64,000 nt of DNA from Achromobacter veterisilvae. Its GTDB lineage: Bacteria; Pseudomonadota; Gammaproteobacteria; Burkholderiales; Burkholderiaceae_B. Below, in pieces: positions 1 through 8,827 of this stretch. How positions within the stretch are numbered: position 1 is the stretch's first letter; every line of letters begins with the position of its first letter. The stretch lies in contig NZ_UFQC01000003.1 of the NCBI RefSeq assembly GCF_900496975.1, positions 186,001 through 250,000 of the forward strand. The letters run 5' to 3'. The translations under genes and the position numbers were made by a program. The notes below the pieces were generated by a model. It was not told the origin of the DNA and did no database searches. It saw nothing but the letters and a program-made list of their open reading frames with translations.

Positions 1-1
1 C

Positions 2-754
2 GCCCTGTTCGGCGCCATCGGCGTCACGGTGTGGGCCGTGCAGATGGCCTGGATCCCGTTCTGGGCCGCAGGCGTCGTGAACGGCATCGGCCACTACTGG
101 GGCTACCGCAACTACAACAGCCCGGACACCAGCACCAACGTGTTCCCCTGGGGCATCGTGATCGGCGGCGAAGAACTGCACAACAACCATCACGCCCACG
201 GCACGTCGGCCAAGTTCTCGGCCAAGTGGTACGAATTCGACATCGGCTGGTGCTACATCAACATCCTGAAGTTCTTCGGCCTGGCCAAGATCAAGAAGGT
301 TGCGCCCAAGCTCAAGCTGGACGACTCCAAGACCGGCATCGACCTGCGCACCCTGCAAGGCGTGATCACGCACCGCTACGAAGTCATGGCCCGCTACGCG
401 GACGTGATCAAGAGCGCGGCCCGCGAAGAACTCGCCAAGCTGAAGGATTCGCGCAACAAGGGCAGCACCGAGTGCGACTGGACCAAGCTGCACCAGGTGC
501 GCCGCGCCATCCACCGCAACGAAGACATCCTCCAGCCGGAAACGCTGGCCGCCGTGGATAGCGCCATCGCCCAGAGCAAATCGCTGTCCACGCTGGTGCA
601 GATGCGCCGCGAACTCGGCCGCATCTGGGAAAGCTCCAGCGCCAGCAGCGAACAGCTCCTCCATGACCTGCAGGCCTGGTGCCAGCGCGCCCAGCAAAGC
701 GGCATCGCCGGGCTCGAGCAATTCGCTCAACGTCTGCGCCGCTACGCGGCATGA
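2..754 (+). CDS. Fatty acid desaturase, C-terminal part (5' end outside window)
   Basis: This is the end of an integral-membrane acyl-lipid/acyl-CoA desaturase that inserts a double bond into fatty-acyl chains. The open frame runs in from the left edge, so the start is missing. A hydrophobic stretch (WAVQMAWIPFWAAGVVNGIG) is followed by GHYWGYRNY and by the histidine box HNNHHAHG that ligands the di-iron centre. The last ~140 residues are a charged, mostly helical tail longer than the catalytic core needs. The stop overlaps the start of the following helicase gene (ATGA), so the two are probably co-translated. The family call rests on the histidine box and its membrane context. The exact substrate cannot be read. 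Confidence 0.85.
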   Translation, partial: ALFGAIGVTVWAVQMAWIPFWAAGVVNGIGHYWGYRNYNSPDTSTNVFPWGIVIGGEELHNNHHAHGTSAKFSAKWYEFDIGWCYINILKFFGLAKIKKVAPKLKLDDSKTGIDLRTLQGVITHRYEVMARYADVIKSAAREELAKLKDSRNKGSTECDWTKLHQVRRAIHRNEDILQPETLAAVDSAIAQSKSLSTLVQMRRELGRIWESSSASSEQLLHDLQAWCQRAQQSGIAGLEQFAQRLRRYAA

Positions 755-3045
755 TGCTAGAGAAGCTCAATCCCGAACAACGCGCCGCAGTAACCTTAGA
801 ACCGCAGCACGCCCTGGTCCTGGCCGGGGCGGGCAGCGGCAAGACCCGGGTACTCACCACCCGCATGGCCTGGCTGATTCAAACCGGCCAGGCTTCGCCT
901 TTTGGGCTGCTGGCGGTCACGTTTACCAACAAGGCCGCCCGCGAGATGCTGGCGCGCATGTCGGCCATCCTGCCCATCGATACGCGCGGCCTGTGGATCG
1001 GCACCTTCCACGGCCTGTGCAACCGCATGCTGCGCGCGCATCACCGCGATGCCGGCCTGCCGCAGAGCTTCCAGATCCTGGACGTCACCGACCAGCTCGC
1101 CGCCATCAAGCGCCTCATGAAGGCCAATGGCGTCGACGATGAAAAGTACCCCCCCCGCGACGTCCAGCGCTTCATCAACGGCGCCAAGGAAGAAGGCCTG
1201 CGTCCGGCGGAGGTCGAGGCCTACGACGCCCACCGCCGCCGCCTGGTCGAGATCTACCAGCTCTACGAGGCCCAGTGCCAGCGCGAAGGCGTGGTGGACT
1301 TCGCCGAGCTGCTGCTGCGCGCCTACGAACTACTGTCGCGCAACGCGCCCGTGCGCGAACATTACCAGCGCCGGTTCCGCCACATCCTGGTCGACGAGTT
1401 CCAGGACACCAACACGCTGCAGTACAAATGGCTGCGGCTGCTGGCCGGCGGCGGCGCCGCCATCTTCGCCGTGGGCGACGACGACCAGTCCATCTATGCG
1501 TTCCGCGGCGCCAACGTCGGCAACATGGCCGACTTCGAGCGCGACTACGCGCGCGGCACCGTGATCCGCCTGGAGCAGAACTATCGTTCCTATGGCCACA
1601 TCCTGGATTCGGCCAACGCGCTGATCGGGCACAACAGCGGCCGGCTGGGCAAGAATCTCTGGACCGAGCAGGGCGAAGGCGAGCCCGTGCGCGTCATCGA
1701 ACAGCCGTCCGACGGGATGGAGGCGCAATGGATCGTGGACGAGATCCGTTCGCTGATCCACGAGGGCAGTCTGCGCCGCGAGATCGCCGTGCTCTACCGC
1801 AGCAACGCGCAGTCGCGCGTGCTGGAGCACGCCATCTTCTCCGCCGGCATTCCCTACAAGGTCTACGGCGGCCTGCGCTTCTTCGAGCGCCAGGAAATCA
1901 AGCACGCGCTGGCCTACCTGCGCCTGATGGCCAACCCCCACGACGACACCTCGTGGATGCGGGTCGTCAACTTCCCGACGCGCGGCATCGGCGCGCGCAC
2001 GCTGGAACAACTGGCGGACGCCGCCCGCGCGCACGACACCAGCCTGTACGCGGCCGTGGCCCTGGTGGGCGGCAAGGGCGGTTCCAACCTGGCGCAGTTC
2101 GCCCAGTTGATCCACCGCCTGATCGAGGAAACGCGCGGCCTGCCGCTGCCCGAAATGGTCGAGCACATGCTCGAGGCCAGCGGCCTGAACACGCACTACA
2201 AGGCCGAGCGCGAGGGCGCCGAGCGCCTGGAAAACCTGAACGAATTGATCACGGCGGCCGCCGTGTTCGCCTCCGAGGAAAACTACGACGGCCTGCCGGC
2301 CGGCGTCGTGCCCGAACAGGACACGTCGTCGACGCTCATGCCGGGCGTGGTGGACGCGCCGGCCATCGTGACGGACGGCCTGACGCCCCTGGCGGCCTTC
2401 CTGTCGCACGCGGCGCTCGAGGCGGGCGACAACCAGGCCCAGCAGGGCCAGGACGCCGTGCAGCTCATGACCGTGCACGCGGCCAAGGGCCTGGAGTTCG
2501 ACGCGGTCTTCATCACCGGCCTGGAAGAAGGGCTGTTCCCCCACGAGAACAGCATTCTCGAACCGGCCGGGCTGGAAGAAGAGCGCCGCCTCATGTACGT
2601 GGCCATCACCCGGGCGCGCGAACGCCTGTACATCAGCCTGGCGCAAAGCCGGATGCTGCACGGCCAGACGCGCTACGCGATGCGTTCCCGCTTCCTGGAC
2701 GAAATCCCGGAACAGCACCTGAAATGGCTGTCGCCCAAGGCGGGCCTGGCGCAGGTTGCCAGCACGGGCGCGGGCTGGGGCGGCGGCAACCGCGGCGACG
2801 CGTTCGGACGCAAGCCCACCAATACCATTGCGCCCCGTCAACCCCGCAGCGTCGCCTCCGGCGTCACGGTGGGCGACAAGCAGTATCGTGTAGGTCAGGG
2901 CGTGCGCCACGCGCGGTTCGGCGAGGGCACGATCATCGGCTTGAGCGGAGCGGGACAGGACGCCCAGGCCCAAATCCAGTTTCGCGACGTGGGCGCCAAG
3001 ACCTTGGCGCTGGGCATCGCGAAACTCGATATCGTTCAGGGTTGA
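751..3045 (+). CDS. uvrD: UvrD/Rep-family ATP-dependent DNA helicase
   Basis: A 764-residue superfamily 1A 3'-5' DNA helicase of the UvrD/PcrA type, acting in excision and mismatch repair and replication-fork processing. Visible motifs are Walker A GAGSGKT (about residues 26-32), DEFQDTN (motif II region), QLMTVHAAKGLEFD (motif V) and ITRARERLY (motif VI). The last ~60 residues (YRVGQGVRHARFGEGTI) are the Tudor-like C-terminal domain seen in UvrD/PcrA, which favours UvrD over Rep. I start at 751, where ATG overlaps the desaturase stop. The longer upstream frame (from 679) is arginine-rich and overlaps the desaturase. A second ATG follows at 754. Confidence 0.9.
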   Translation: MMLEKLNPEQRAAVTLEPQHALVLAGAGSGKTRVLTTRMAWLIQTGQASPFGLLAVTFTNKAAREMLARMSAILPIDTRGLWIGTFHGLCNRMLRAHHRDAGLPQSFQILDVTDQLAAIKRLMKANGVDDEKYPPRDVQRFINGAKEEGLRPAEVEAYDAHRRRLVEIYQLYEAQCQREGVVDFAELLLRAYELLSRNAPVREHYQRRFRHILVDEFQDTNTLQYKWLRLLAGGGAAIFAVGDDDQSIYAFRGANVGNMADFERDYARGTVIRLEQNYRSYGHILDSANALIGHNSGRLGKNLWTEQGEGEPVRVIEQPSDGMEAQWIVDEIRSLIHEGSLRREIAVLYRSNAQSRVLEHAIFSAGIPYKVYGGLRFFERQEIKHALAYLRLMANPHDDTSWMRVVNFPTRGIGARTLEQLADAARAHDTSLYAAVALVGGKGGSNLAQFAQLIHRLIEETRGLPLPEMVEHMLEASGLNTHYKAEREGAERLENLNELITAAAVFASEENYDGLPAGVVPEQDTSSTLMPGVVDAPAIVTDGLTPLAAFLSHAALEAGDNQAQQGQDAVQLMTVHAAKGLEFDAVFITGLEEGLFPHENSILEPAGLEEERRLMYVAITRARERLYISLAQSRMLHGQTRYAMRSRFLDEIPEQHLKWLSPKAGLAQVASTGAGWGGGNRGDAFGRKPTNTIAPRQPRSVASGVTVGDKQYRVGQGVRHARFGEGTIIGLSGAGQDAQAQIQFRDVGAKTLALGIAKLDIVQG

Positions 3046-3050
3046 CAGAC

Positions 3051-3356
3051 ATGGCCGACAACGATTCCCCGAAAGCCGAATTGGCGTCGCTGCGCGCCGA
3101 AGTCGATGAGATCGACCAGCAGATCATCCTGCTGCTTGGCGTGCGCTTCCGTTGCACGGACATGATAGGCGAGCTGAAGCAAGCGCATGGCATGGACCTG
3201 GTGGACGCCAAGCGCGAATCCCAGCAGGTCGCGCGCATCCGCCGGCTGGCCGAAGAGGCGGGCGTGCCGCCCGCCCTGGCCGAAACCATCCTGCGCGAGG
3301 TGATCGACACGGTGGTCGATCACCACACCCGCCTGCGCGAGCGTCCCTACTCGTAG
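3051..3356 (+). CDS. Chorismate mutase, AroQ class
   Basis: A 101-residue all-helical AroQ-type chorismate mutase, which converts chorismate to prephenate for phenylalanine and tyrosine synthesis. It shows the family pattern: LRAEVDEIDQQIILLLGVRF (helix 1), then DAKRESQQVARIRRLAEEAG and a final helix ETILREVIDTVVDHH. No signal peptide is present, so it should be the cytoplasmic rather than the periplasmic form. It starts 5 bases after the helicase stop. The monofunctional short form could also be annotated as a PchB-like isochorismate lyase, but no salicylate or siderophore genes are adjacent. Confidence 0.85.
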   Translation: MADNDSPKAELASLRAEVDEIDQQIILLLGVRFRCTDMIGELKQAHGMDLVDAKRESQQVARIRRLAEEAGVPPALAETILREVIDTVVDHHTRLRERPYS

Positions 3357-3358
3357 GC

Positions 3359-3375
3359 GCGGGCTTCCCGCTTTT
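3359..3375 (+). terminator. Possible short terminator after chorismate mutase
   Basis: A GCGGG/CCCGC stem with a 3-base loop followed by TTTT sits in the 22-base gap between the convergent chorismate mutase and peroxidase genes. The stem is only 5 bp, so the call is weak. Confidence 0.4.
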
Positions 3376-3378
3376 CCC

Positions 3379-4554
3379 CTACAAGACCTTCATGAACGCC
3401 AGCAGGGCGTCGATGTCGTCCGCGCTCAGGTCCAGAGGCCGGATGTGCGGCGACTTGCGCGGCGCGTAAGGGTCCGGCGGGTCGGCCGGCGCGGCGTCCC
3501 TGCCCATGCCGGCGTTGTACATGCGCAGCAGGCCCTTCAGGTCCGCGAACAGGCCGTTGTGCATCCACGGCCCGGCCCGGGAGACATTGCGCAGGCTGGG
3601 GGTGCGGAACGCGCCCAGGTCGGCGGGGTCGCGCGTGACCTCGAAGCGGCCCAGGTCCTGGTTGCGGCGTCCATAGAAGGACAGCCCGATGTTGTGGAAC
3701 CGGTGGTCCGTCAGCAGCGCGCCATGGTGGCAGTTCATGCAGCGGGCCTGGGTGCGGAAGAGATGCATGCCCAGCAGTTCCGTGTCGTCCAGCGCATCGG
3801 CGCCGCCGGCGATGAAGTCGTCGAACCGCGTGCGTTCCGGACGCAGGGTGGCCACATAGGCGGCCAGCGAACGCGCCATGCGGTCGGCATCGACGGGCGA
3901 TCGCGACGCCGGGGCCGGGCCGAACGCGCGCAGGAACCGCGCGGGGTAGGGATCCGTATCGCGCAGCCGCGCCACCGCGCCCGCCGCGTCATGGTTCATT
4001 TCGCGCGAGTCGTGGATGGGGCCCAGCACTTGTTCCTTCAAGGTGGCGGCCCGCCCGTCCCAGAACAGCCGGGGCGCGAAGGGGGCCGCGTACAGCGGCG
4101 TCGACCGCCGCCTGCCCATCAGCCTGTCTTCGCCCACCGCCAGCGGCAGCCCGTCGGTAAAGGCCCGCTGCGGCAGGTGGCAGGACGCACAGGACACCTG
4201 GCCCTTGCGCGACAGGCGGGAGTCGAAGAACAGCGTCTGCCCCAAGGCCACGATGTCCGGGCGCGCGACGTCCGCCGCCAGTTCCGCCTGGCCGGCGTTG
4301 GCGGCGGTCCAGGCCAGGGGCGGACTGGACGGGGGCGGCACGGCGGTCCATTCCGTCCAGGCAACGCCGGGATCGATGGACGGCGCCGGCCAGCCCGTGG
4401 AAGGTCCGGCGTAGCGCGCGCGCAGGCACGCCGCGTCCCAGCCCGCCGGCCCGCGGCAGACGGGCCGGGCGGCGGCCGGCGCGGCGCATGCCTGCATGGC
4501 GCCCGCCGCCAGCGCGATGCCCAGGATCAGAAGCGGTAACCGACTTGCAGCCAT
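3379..4554 (-). CDS. Di-haem cytochrome c peroxidase (CcpA/MauG-like)
   Basis: A 391-residue exported di-haem protein. It starts with a signal peptide (MAASRLPLLILGIALAAGAM). Two c-type haem sites are visible: CASCH at about residue 125 and CMNCH at about residue 265. The central GRAATLKEQVLGP stretch and the C-terminal MHNGLFADLKGLL are typical of bacterial cytochrome c peroxidases, which reduce H2O2 in the periplasm; MauG relatives oxidise other substrates. The start lies inside the 3' end of the TonB receptor (28-bp overlap), so it is co-translated with a FecI/FecR-controlled outer-membrane receptor. The partner electron donor and substrate are unknown. A metal- or ligand-processing role alongside the receptor is inference. 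Confidence 0.88.
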   Translation of the reverse strand: MAASRLPLLILGIALAAGAMQACAAPAAARPVCRGPAGWDAACLRARYAGPSTGWPAPSIDPGVAWTEWTAVPPPSSPPLAWTAANAGQAELAADVARPDIVALGQTLFFDSRLSRKGQVSCASCHLPQRAFTDGLPLAVGEDRLMGRRRSTPLYAAPFAPRLFWDGRAATLKEQVLGPIHDSREMNHDAAGAVARLRDTDPYPARFLRAFGPAPASRSPVDADRMARSLAAYVATLRPERTRFDDFIAGGADALDDTELLGMHLFRTQARCMNCHHGALLTDHRFHNIGLSFYGRRNQDLGRFEVTRDPADLGAFRTPSLRNVSRAGPWMHNGLFADLKGLLRMYNAGMGRDAAPADPPDPYAPRKSPHIRPLDLSADDIDALLAFMKVL

Positions 4555-7163
4555 AGCTCCCGTCCCGATTGATAGGTACTGCGGTTGGTCTTGAGGTTGG
4601 GGTTGCTGGCCGTCACGGCGGGCGTGCGGTTCAGTACGTTCAGCACCTCGACCGTGAATTCCAGGTTGCGCGCGAAAGCGGGTTGCCAGGCCAGCTTGGT
4701 GTCCCACGTCCAGTACGCGGGAACCTCGCCGGACTCGTAGCGCTCCAGGTAGTCGGGCTTCGGCCCCAGCCCCACGTAGATGGTGGCGTCGCGCTTGCTG
4801 CGCCAGTTCAGCATGTTGCTCCAGACCAGCCCGGCGCGGGGCCAGGCGCCGATCAGGCCGATCGAGGCGACCTGCGGCTGGTAGAACGAGCTGGGCGGCA
4901 GATCGATGACGCGCATCTGCGAGCCGTTGTAGATCACGAAGTCGCCGGGATCGCGCGCGTCGCTGGTGTAGCCTTCGACCAGGTCCTTGTTGGTCTTGCG
5001 CTTCTGCCAGCCCCAGGACGCCAGCATGTTCCAGCGGGTCTCGCCCAGGCGCCAGGGCTCCAGGGTGCGCAGCGTCAGGCTGACGCCGTCGGTGGTGGAC
5101 AGCCCTTCGTTGGTGTACTTGTAGCCCTCGCTTTCGTTGCCCGTCTTGGCCCATTGGTCGCGGCCGTTGCGGCGCACGTAGCTCAGCACGCCCTCCATGC
5201 CCGCGGCGCGCTGCCGCAGCGAGACCGCCCATTCGTCGTCGTAGGGCAGTTTCAGCCCCTTGTATTCGACGAAGTACTCCTTGCCGCCGTCGGCCACCGG
5301 ATTGCCCTTGGCGTCGAGCACCTGCCGCCGCAGGCGGCTGATTTCCGCCTCCAGCGCGGTTTCCAGTATCTCGCCGCCGTAGTAGCGCGACCAGCCCGCG
5401 CTGAGCAGGGTGTCGCCCGATCCGAAGATGTCCCAGTCCAGGCGCGTGCGCGGCGAGAAGTTGCTGCTGCCCAGGAAGGTCTCCCGGTCATAGCGAATTC
5501 CCGCGTCCAGCGCCAGCCGCTCCCATTCGATGCGGTCCGACAGGTATAGGGCCGCCGTGTTGTAGTTCACGTTCACGGTGCCGGGCAGGTATCTGACTTT
5601 GCTGTAGTCCTTGTAGGTGCCGTTGCTGGCATAGGCGCGGCGGTACGAATACGATTCCTGGAACCGTTCGAATTCGGCATTCACCTGCTGCACTTCGGCG
5701 CCCGCGTACGGCATGTGCGTGAAGGCGCCGGTGCGCACCGGGTCCAGGTCGATCCGGCCCCTGAGCGTCCAGGTGTCCTGCTGCTTCTGTTCCTTGCCGA
5801 AGCCGCCCGCCGTGTATTGCGGCAGCTTGTAGGGCTGGAAGGTCACCAGCTCGTCGCCGATGGATTCGCGATTGCTGAGCGACCGGTCCCAGCCGGCCTG
5901 CAGCGACAACCGCGCGCCCTGGAACAGATGGTCCACATTGGCGCTCACGCCGCGCGCGCCGTGGTTGTTGTCCCAGCGGGTCTCGCGGAACAGGTCGCTG
6001 GCGAGCGTCTCGCTGCGGTCGCTGTATTTGAGCGTCAGGTCCGCGATGGTGTCGGCGCTGGCGTGCACGCTGAACTTGCCCAGGAAGTTGTCGATGCGGT
6101 CCTTGTAGACCTCCTGGCCGGGCGTGGGCTGGCCCTTGTCGTCCACGCCCATGTTCCAGCGCGTGATGTCCGATTCGCGCCGCGACATGGCCAGCACCGC
6201 GCCCGATTTTTCATTGAAGGCCACGTCGCCGACGGCCGTATAGAAGCGCTTCTTCCATTCGGGGGAGTAGCCGGGCTTGCCTTGCGCCCAGTTGTTCTCT
6301 TCGCCTTCGGCCACCTGCTGCTGCGTCATCTTGGACGTGTTCCAGCGGTAGTCCAGGTTGAGGCGGTTCTCGCCCGAGAACCGCCGCAATCTCGCGTCCA
6401 CGACGCCGCCCGTGAACCGGCCGTACTCCACGGGCACGAAGCTGTCGTGCACGCGCACTTCCTCCAGCAGGCTGGTGTCGATGAAATACGATTGCGGATT
6501 GCTGGGAATGTTGCCGACCTGCAGGTTCAGGTTCTTGCTGGCCGGGTCGATGCGGTTGGTCGCATCCATGCCGTCCACCTGGAACAGGTTCTGATACGGG
6601 CTGGATCCGTGGAACGAAATGTCCTCGACGCTGAGCGAGCCCCGGTTCTGCGATCCGCTGGCGCCCGGGTTGGTGCGCACGGCGGGGTGGGTCGCCACCA
6701 GCGAACTGATGTCCCGGTTCGAGGACGGCGTCTGGGCGATGTCTTCCTGCGTGAAGACGCGCTCGCCGATCTGGTCGCCGTAGACGCGCACGGCGTCCAG
6801 CCGCAACGCGGAAAACTGGTTGGTCTTGTCGACGTAGACAATGTAGCGGCCCGGGCCGTCCGCGCGCAGCGACAGGCCCGACCCGGCAAGCAGCCGCTCC
6901 AGCGCCAGCAGCGGCGAGTATTCGCCTTGCAGGGCGGGCGCGGTCTTGCCCGCGACCGCCGCCGGCGCAAACGAGATCTCCAGGCCGGACTGGCGGCCCA
7001 GCGCCAGCAGCGCATCGCTCAGCGGCTGAGCGGGCAGATCGTAGGACAGGGGCCGCGCCGAGGGCTGGGCCATGGCGGGAACGCCCGCGGCCAGTGCGGC
7101 GCAAAGGATTGCCGCCGAGGCGCGGCGCCGGCGCGCGGTCGCGGCGGTAGAGGGTAGGGGCAT
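4527..7163 (-). CDS. TonB-dependent outer-membrane receptor with N-terminal STN signalling domain
   Basis: An 878-residue outer-membrane receptor/transducer. A signal peptide (cleavage near AMA-QPSA, residue ~33) is followed by an STN domain (LSYDLPAQPLSDALLALGRQ, about 38-110) that signals to a FecR anti-sigma factor. Next come a plug domain (about 130-260, with IGERVFTQEDIAQTPSSNRD) and a 22-strand-type barrel ending in the aromatic terminal strand VGYRF. It is preceded by fecR and fecI on the same strand and overlaps the peroxidase gene downstream, so it fits the FecA-type surface-signalling model. The ligand (siderophore, haem or other metal complex) cannot be deduced. The plug lacks a recognisable haem-receptor signature. 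Confidence 0.92.
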   Translation of the reverse strand: MPLPSTAATARRRRASAAILCAALAAGVPAMAQPSARPLSYDLPAQPLSDALLALGRQSGLEISFAPAAVAGKTAPALQGEYSPLLALERLLAGSGLSLRADGPGRYIVYVDKTNQFSALRLDAVRVYGDQIGERVFTQEDIAQTPSSNRDISSLVATHPAVRTNPGASGSQNRGSLSVEDISFHGSSPYQNLFQVDGMDATNRIDPASKNLNLQVGNIPSNPQSYFIDTSLLEEVRVHDSFVPVEYGRFTGGVVDARLRRFSGENRLNLDYRWNTSKMTQQQVAEGEENNWAQGKPGYSPEWKKRFYTAVGDVAFNEKSGAVLAMSRRESDITRWNMGVDDKGQPTPGQEVYKDRIDNFLGKFSVHASADTIADLTLKYSDRSETLASDLFRETRWDNNHGARGVSANVDHLFQGARLSLQAGWDRSLSNRESIGDELVTFQPYKLPQYTAGGFGKEQKQQDTWTLRGRIDLDPVRTGAFTHMPYAGAEVQQVNAEFERFQESYSYRRAYASNGTYKDYSKVRYLPGTVNVNYNTAALYLSDRIEWERLALDAGIRYDRETFLGSSNFSPRTRLDWDIFGSGDTLLSAGWSRYYGGEILETALEAEISRLRRQVLDAKGNPVADGGKEYFVEYKGLKLPYDDEWAVSLRQRAAGMEGVLSYVRRNGRDQWAKTGNESEGYKYTNEGLSTTDGVSLTLRTLEPWRLGETRWNMLASWGWQKRKTNKDLVEGYTSDARDPGDFVIYNGSQMRVIDLPPSSFYQPQVASIGLIGAWPRAGLVWSNMLNWRSKRDATIYVGLGPKPDYLERYESGEVPAYWTWDTKLAWQPAFARNLEFTVEVLNVLNRTPAVTASNPNLKTNRSTYQSGRELWLQVGYRF

Positions 7164-7214
7164 GAATCGGTCCAGGCTGTGTTGATGTCAGCCGTAGGAC
7201 GTGGCGCGATGCCG

Positions 7215-7278
7215 TTTACCTCAGCAATTTCGTCATGAATAATTTATATCAATTCTCATTTACCGATTGAGAACGGCG
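7215..7278 (-). promoter_or_regulatory. A+T-rich leader between fecR and the TonB receptor
   Basis: In otherwise GC-rich DNA this 115-base gap contains an A+T-rich block (read leftwards: GAGAATTGATATAAATTATT). By analogy with fec-type systems, a FecI-dependent promoter for the receptor would lie here. It is also faintly Fur-box-like. No clear -35/-10 can be assigned. Confidence 0.35.
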
Positions 7279-8214
7279 TCAGCGCAGGATGAGCAGGCCG
7301 GGCAGGTCGGTAATGCCCACCTTGGTCTGCGCCAGCAGCAGCTCCAAGGCGCGCTTGGGATCGCCGATGTTCGCCGTGCCCGACACGCGCACGCTTTTCG
7401 CCGCGTCGCCCAGCACGAGAATGTACTTGCCCGTGTAGCGCGACAGCCGCGCCGCCGCATCCGGCAGCGCGACGTCGTTGAACGCCAGCAGCCCCTGGCT
7501 CCAGTCGGGCTCGGATTCCCGCCGCGCCGCTTCCCGGACGATGCCGGCGGCGGATACCTCGGCGCCGTCGCCGGGGCCCAGGACCAGCGCCTGGCTGCCC
7601 GCGCAGGCCAGGCACTGCACGGCCACGCGATGTTCGTACACCGTGACGCGGGTGCCTTCCCCGCCGCGCGCCACCGCGTAGCGGGTGCCGAGCGCGGAGG
7701 CCGACGCATCGGCGGTGACCACGGTGAAGGCCGGCCCGCCGGCCACGCGCGGCGCGGCCGCGAACAGCGCGCTTCCGGCCAGCAGCGTGACTTCGCGTTT
7801 GTCCGCGGAGAAGTCGATGGCGATGGCCGAGTGCGCGTCCAGCGTGGCGCTGGAGCCATCGGGCAAGGCGACGCGCCGTATCCCGGCGCCGCTGGTGTAG
7901 TCGGCGCCCGGATGGGTGTTCTGCACCAGGTGCCAGGCGGGCCACGCCGCGGCCAGCAGGGCGAGCGACGCGGCGGCGGCGCGCTTGCGCGCGCGGCGCG
8001 GAGGGGCGAGCTTGCCGCTGTCGATTTCTCCCATGCGGCGCCACAGGCGCGACAGCCGGTCGTAGGCTTCGGCATGGCGGGCATCGGCGCTGTACCACGC
8101 ATCGAATTCCGCCTGCGCCTGCGCATCCAGCGTCTCGCCGCTGCGGCGTATCACCCAGCGCGATGCCGCTTCCTTGGCGGTCTGCGGCCGCCGGCCGGTA
8201 TGCGCCGCGCTCAA
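7279..8214 (-). CDS. fecR: FecR-family anti-sigma factor / sigma regulator
   Basis: A 311-residue inner-membrane FecR-type protein that relays the receptor's STN signal to the sigma factor. The N-terminal cytoplasmic segment has the DUF4880-like pattern AASRWVIRRSGETLDAQAQA and AWYSADARHAEAYDRLSRLW. A single membrane segment follows at about residues 80-98 (AAAASLALLAAAWPAWHLV). A periplasmic FecR domain (GAGIRRVALPDGSSATLDAHS and GTRYAV) completes it. The start codon is TTG and overlaps the fecI stop by four bases (TTGA), implying translational coupling. A downstream start is possible. Confidence 0.9.
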   Translation of the reverse strand: MSAAHTGRRPQTAKEAASRWVIRRSGETLDAQAQAEFDAWYSADARHAEAYDRLSRLWRRMGEIDSGKLAPPRRARKRAAAASLALLAAAWPAWHLVQNTHPGADYTSGAGIRRVALPDGSSATLDAHSAIAIDFSADKREVTLLAGSALFAAAPRVAGGPAFTVVTADASASALGTRYAVARGGEGTRVTVYEHRVAVQCLACAGSQALVLGPGDGAEVSAAGIVREAARRESEPDWSQGLLAFNDVALPDAAARLSRYTGKYILVLGDAAKSVRVSGTANIGDPKRALELLLAQTKVGITDLPGLLILR

Positions 8215-8699
8215 GGCGTCAGCGCCTGGTCGCAGGCGAGCAGGATGCGCATCATGTGCTTTTCCACCGCGCTGACGGAGATCGCGTAGCGTTCGGCGAT
8301 GGCGCGGTAGGTCAGGCCTTCGTGGCGATGCAGGACGAATACGTCCAGGCTGCGCCGGGGCTGGGCGAGGAGGACGGCTTCCAGCCGCCGCAAGGTCTGG
8401 TTGGCGGCGGCCACGTCCAGCGTGTCGGCCTCGTGCGCCGCCGGCAGCGCGGCGGCGTAGTCGGCGGTGGCGCTCAGTTCGCGGCTGCGGCGGCGGTGCC
8501 AGTCGGTGGCGATATTGGCGGCGACGCGGAACACGTACGCGCGGTCATTGTCCGGACGCGTCCTGTCCTTGAATTCCGCCAGCTTGATCCAGGTGTCCTG
8601 CGCGCAGTCCTGGGCCTCGTCACGCGAGCCGGTGCGCATCGAGAGGAAGCCCAGTACCTCTCGGTAGTGGCGGAGGAATACATCCGTAAGCGAAGACAT
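8211..8699 (-). CDS. fecI: ECF RNA polymerase sigma factor, FecI type
   Basis: A 162-residue group-4 sigma factor expected to direct RNA polymerase to the adjacent receptor promoter. Region 2 (FLRHYREVLGFLSMRTGSRD and DAQDCAQDTWIKLAEF) and region 4 (TYRAIAERYAISVSAVEKHM, a helix-turn-helix) are both complete. Its position directly before fecR and a TonB receptor is diagnostic of the iron-starvation subfamily. A Fur-like A+T palindrome lies about 50 bases upstream, so iron repression is likely. Confidence 0.92.
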   Translation of the reverse strand: MSSLTDVFLRHYREVLGFLSMRTGSRDEAQDCAQDTWIKLAEFKDRTRPDNDRAYVFRVAANIATDWHRRRSRELSATADYAAALPAAHEADTLDVAAANQTLRRLEAVLLAQPRRSLDVFVLHRHEGLTYRAIAERYAISVSAVEKHMMRILLACDQALTP

Positions 8700-8750
8700 A
8701 TCGCTGGCGCCCCGCGCCAGATGGAGTCAAATTCGCCGGAAAGTATAAAT

Positions 8751-8767
8751 GATAATAATTATTATTA
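8751..8767. promoter_or_regulatory. Fur-like box upstream of fecI
   Basis: GATAATAATTATTATTA, with a perfect 14-base inner palindrome (8752-8765), matches the GATAAT-ATTATC style of Fur sites. It stands out sharply in GC-rich surroundings and lies about 52 bases before the fecI start. Confidence 0.7.
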
Positions 8768-8800
8768 CTAGATTAACGAATCAGGACGCGGGGCGGAGAC

Positions 8801-8819
8801 GGCGGCCGCTGCGGCCGCC
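8801..8819 (-). terminator. GC-rich hairpin after yheS
   Basis: A perfect GGCGGCCGC-T-GCGGCCGCC inverted repeat lies 9 bases past the yheS stop. No T-run follows, so it could be a stability hairpin rather than an intrinsic terminator. Confidence 0.45.
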
Positions 8820-8827
8820 TCCGGGCA

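Noticed and set aside
1330-2973. 547-residue frame antisense to uvrD
   Set aside because: Composition is His/Gln/Arg/Val-rich as expected for a reverse shadow; the helicase on the plus strand is unambiguous.
7215-7278. Second Fur box before the TonB receptor
   Set aside because: A+T-rich, but it matches the Fur pattern at only about half the positions; recorded as a promoter region only.
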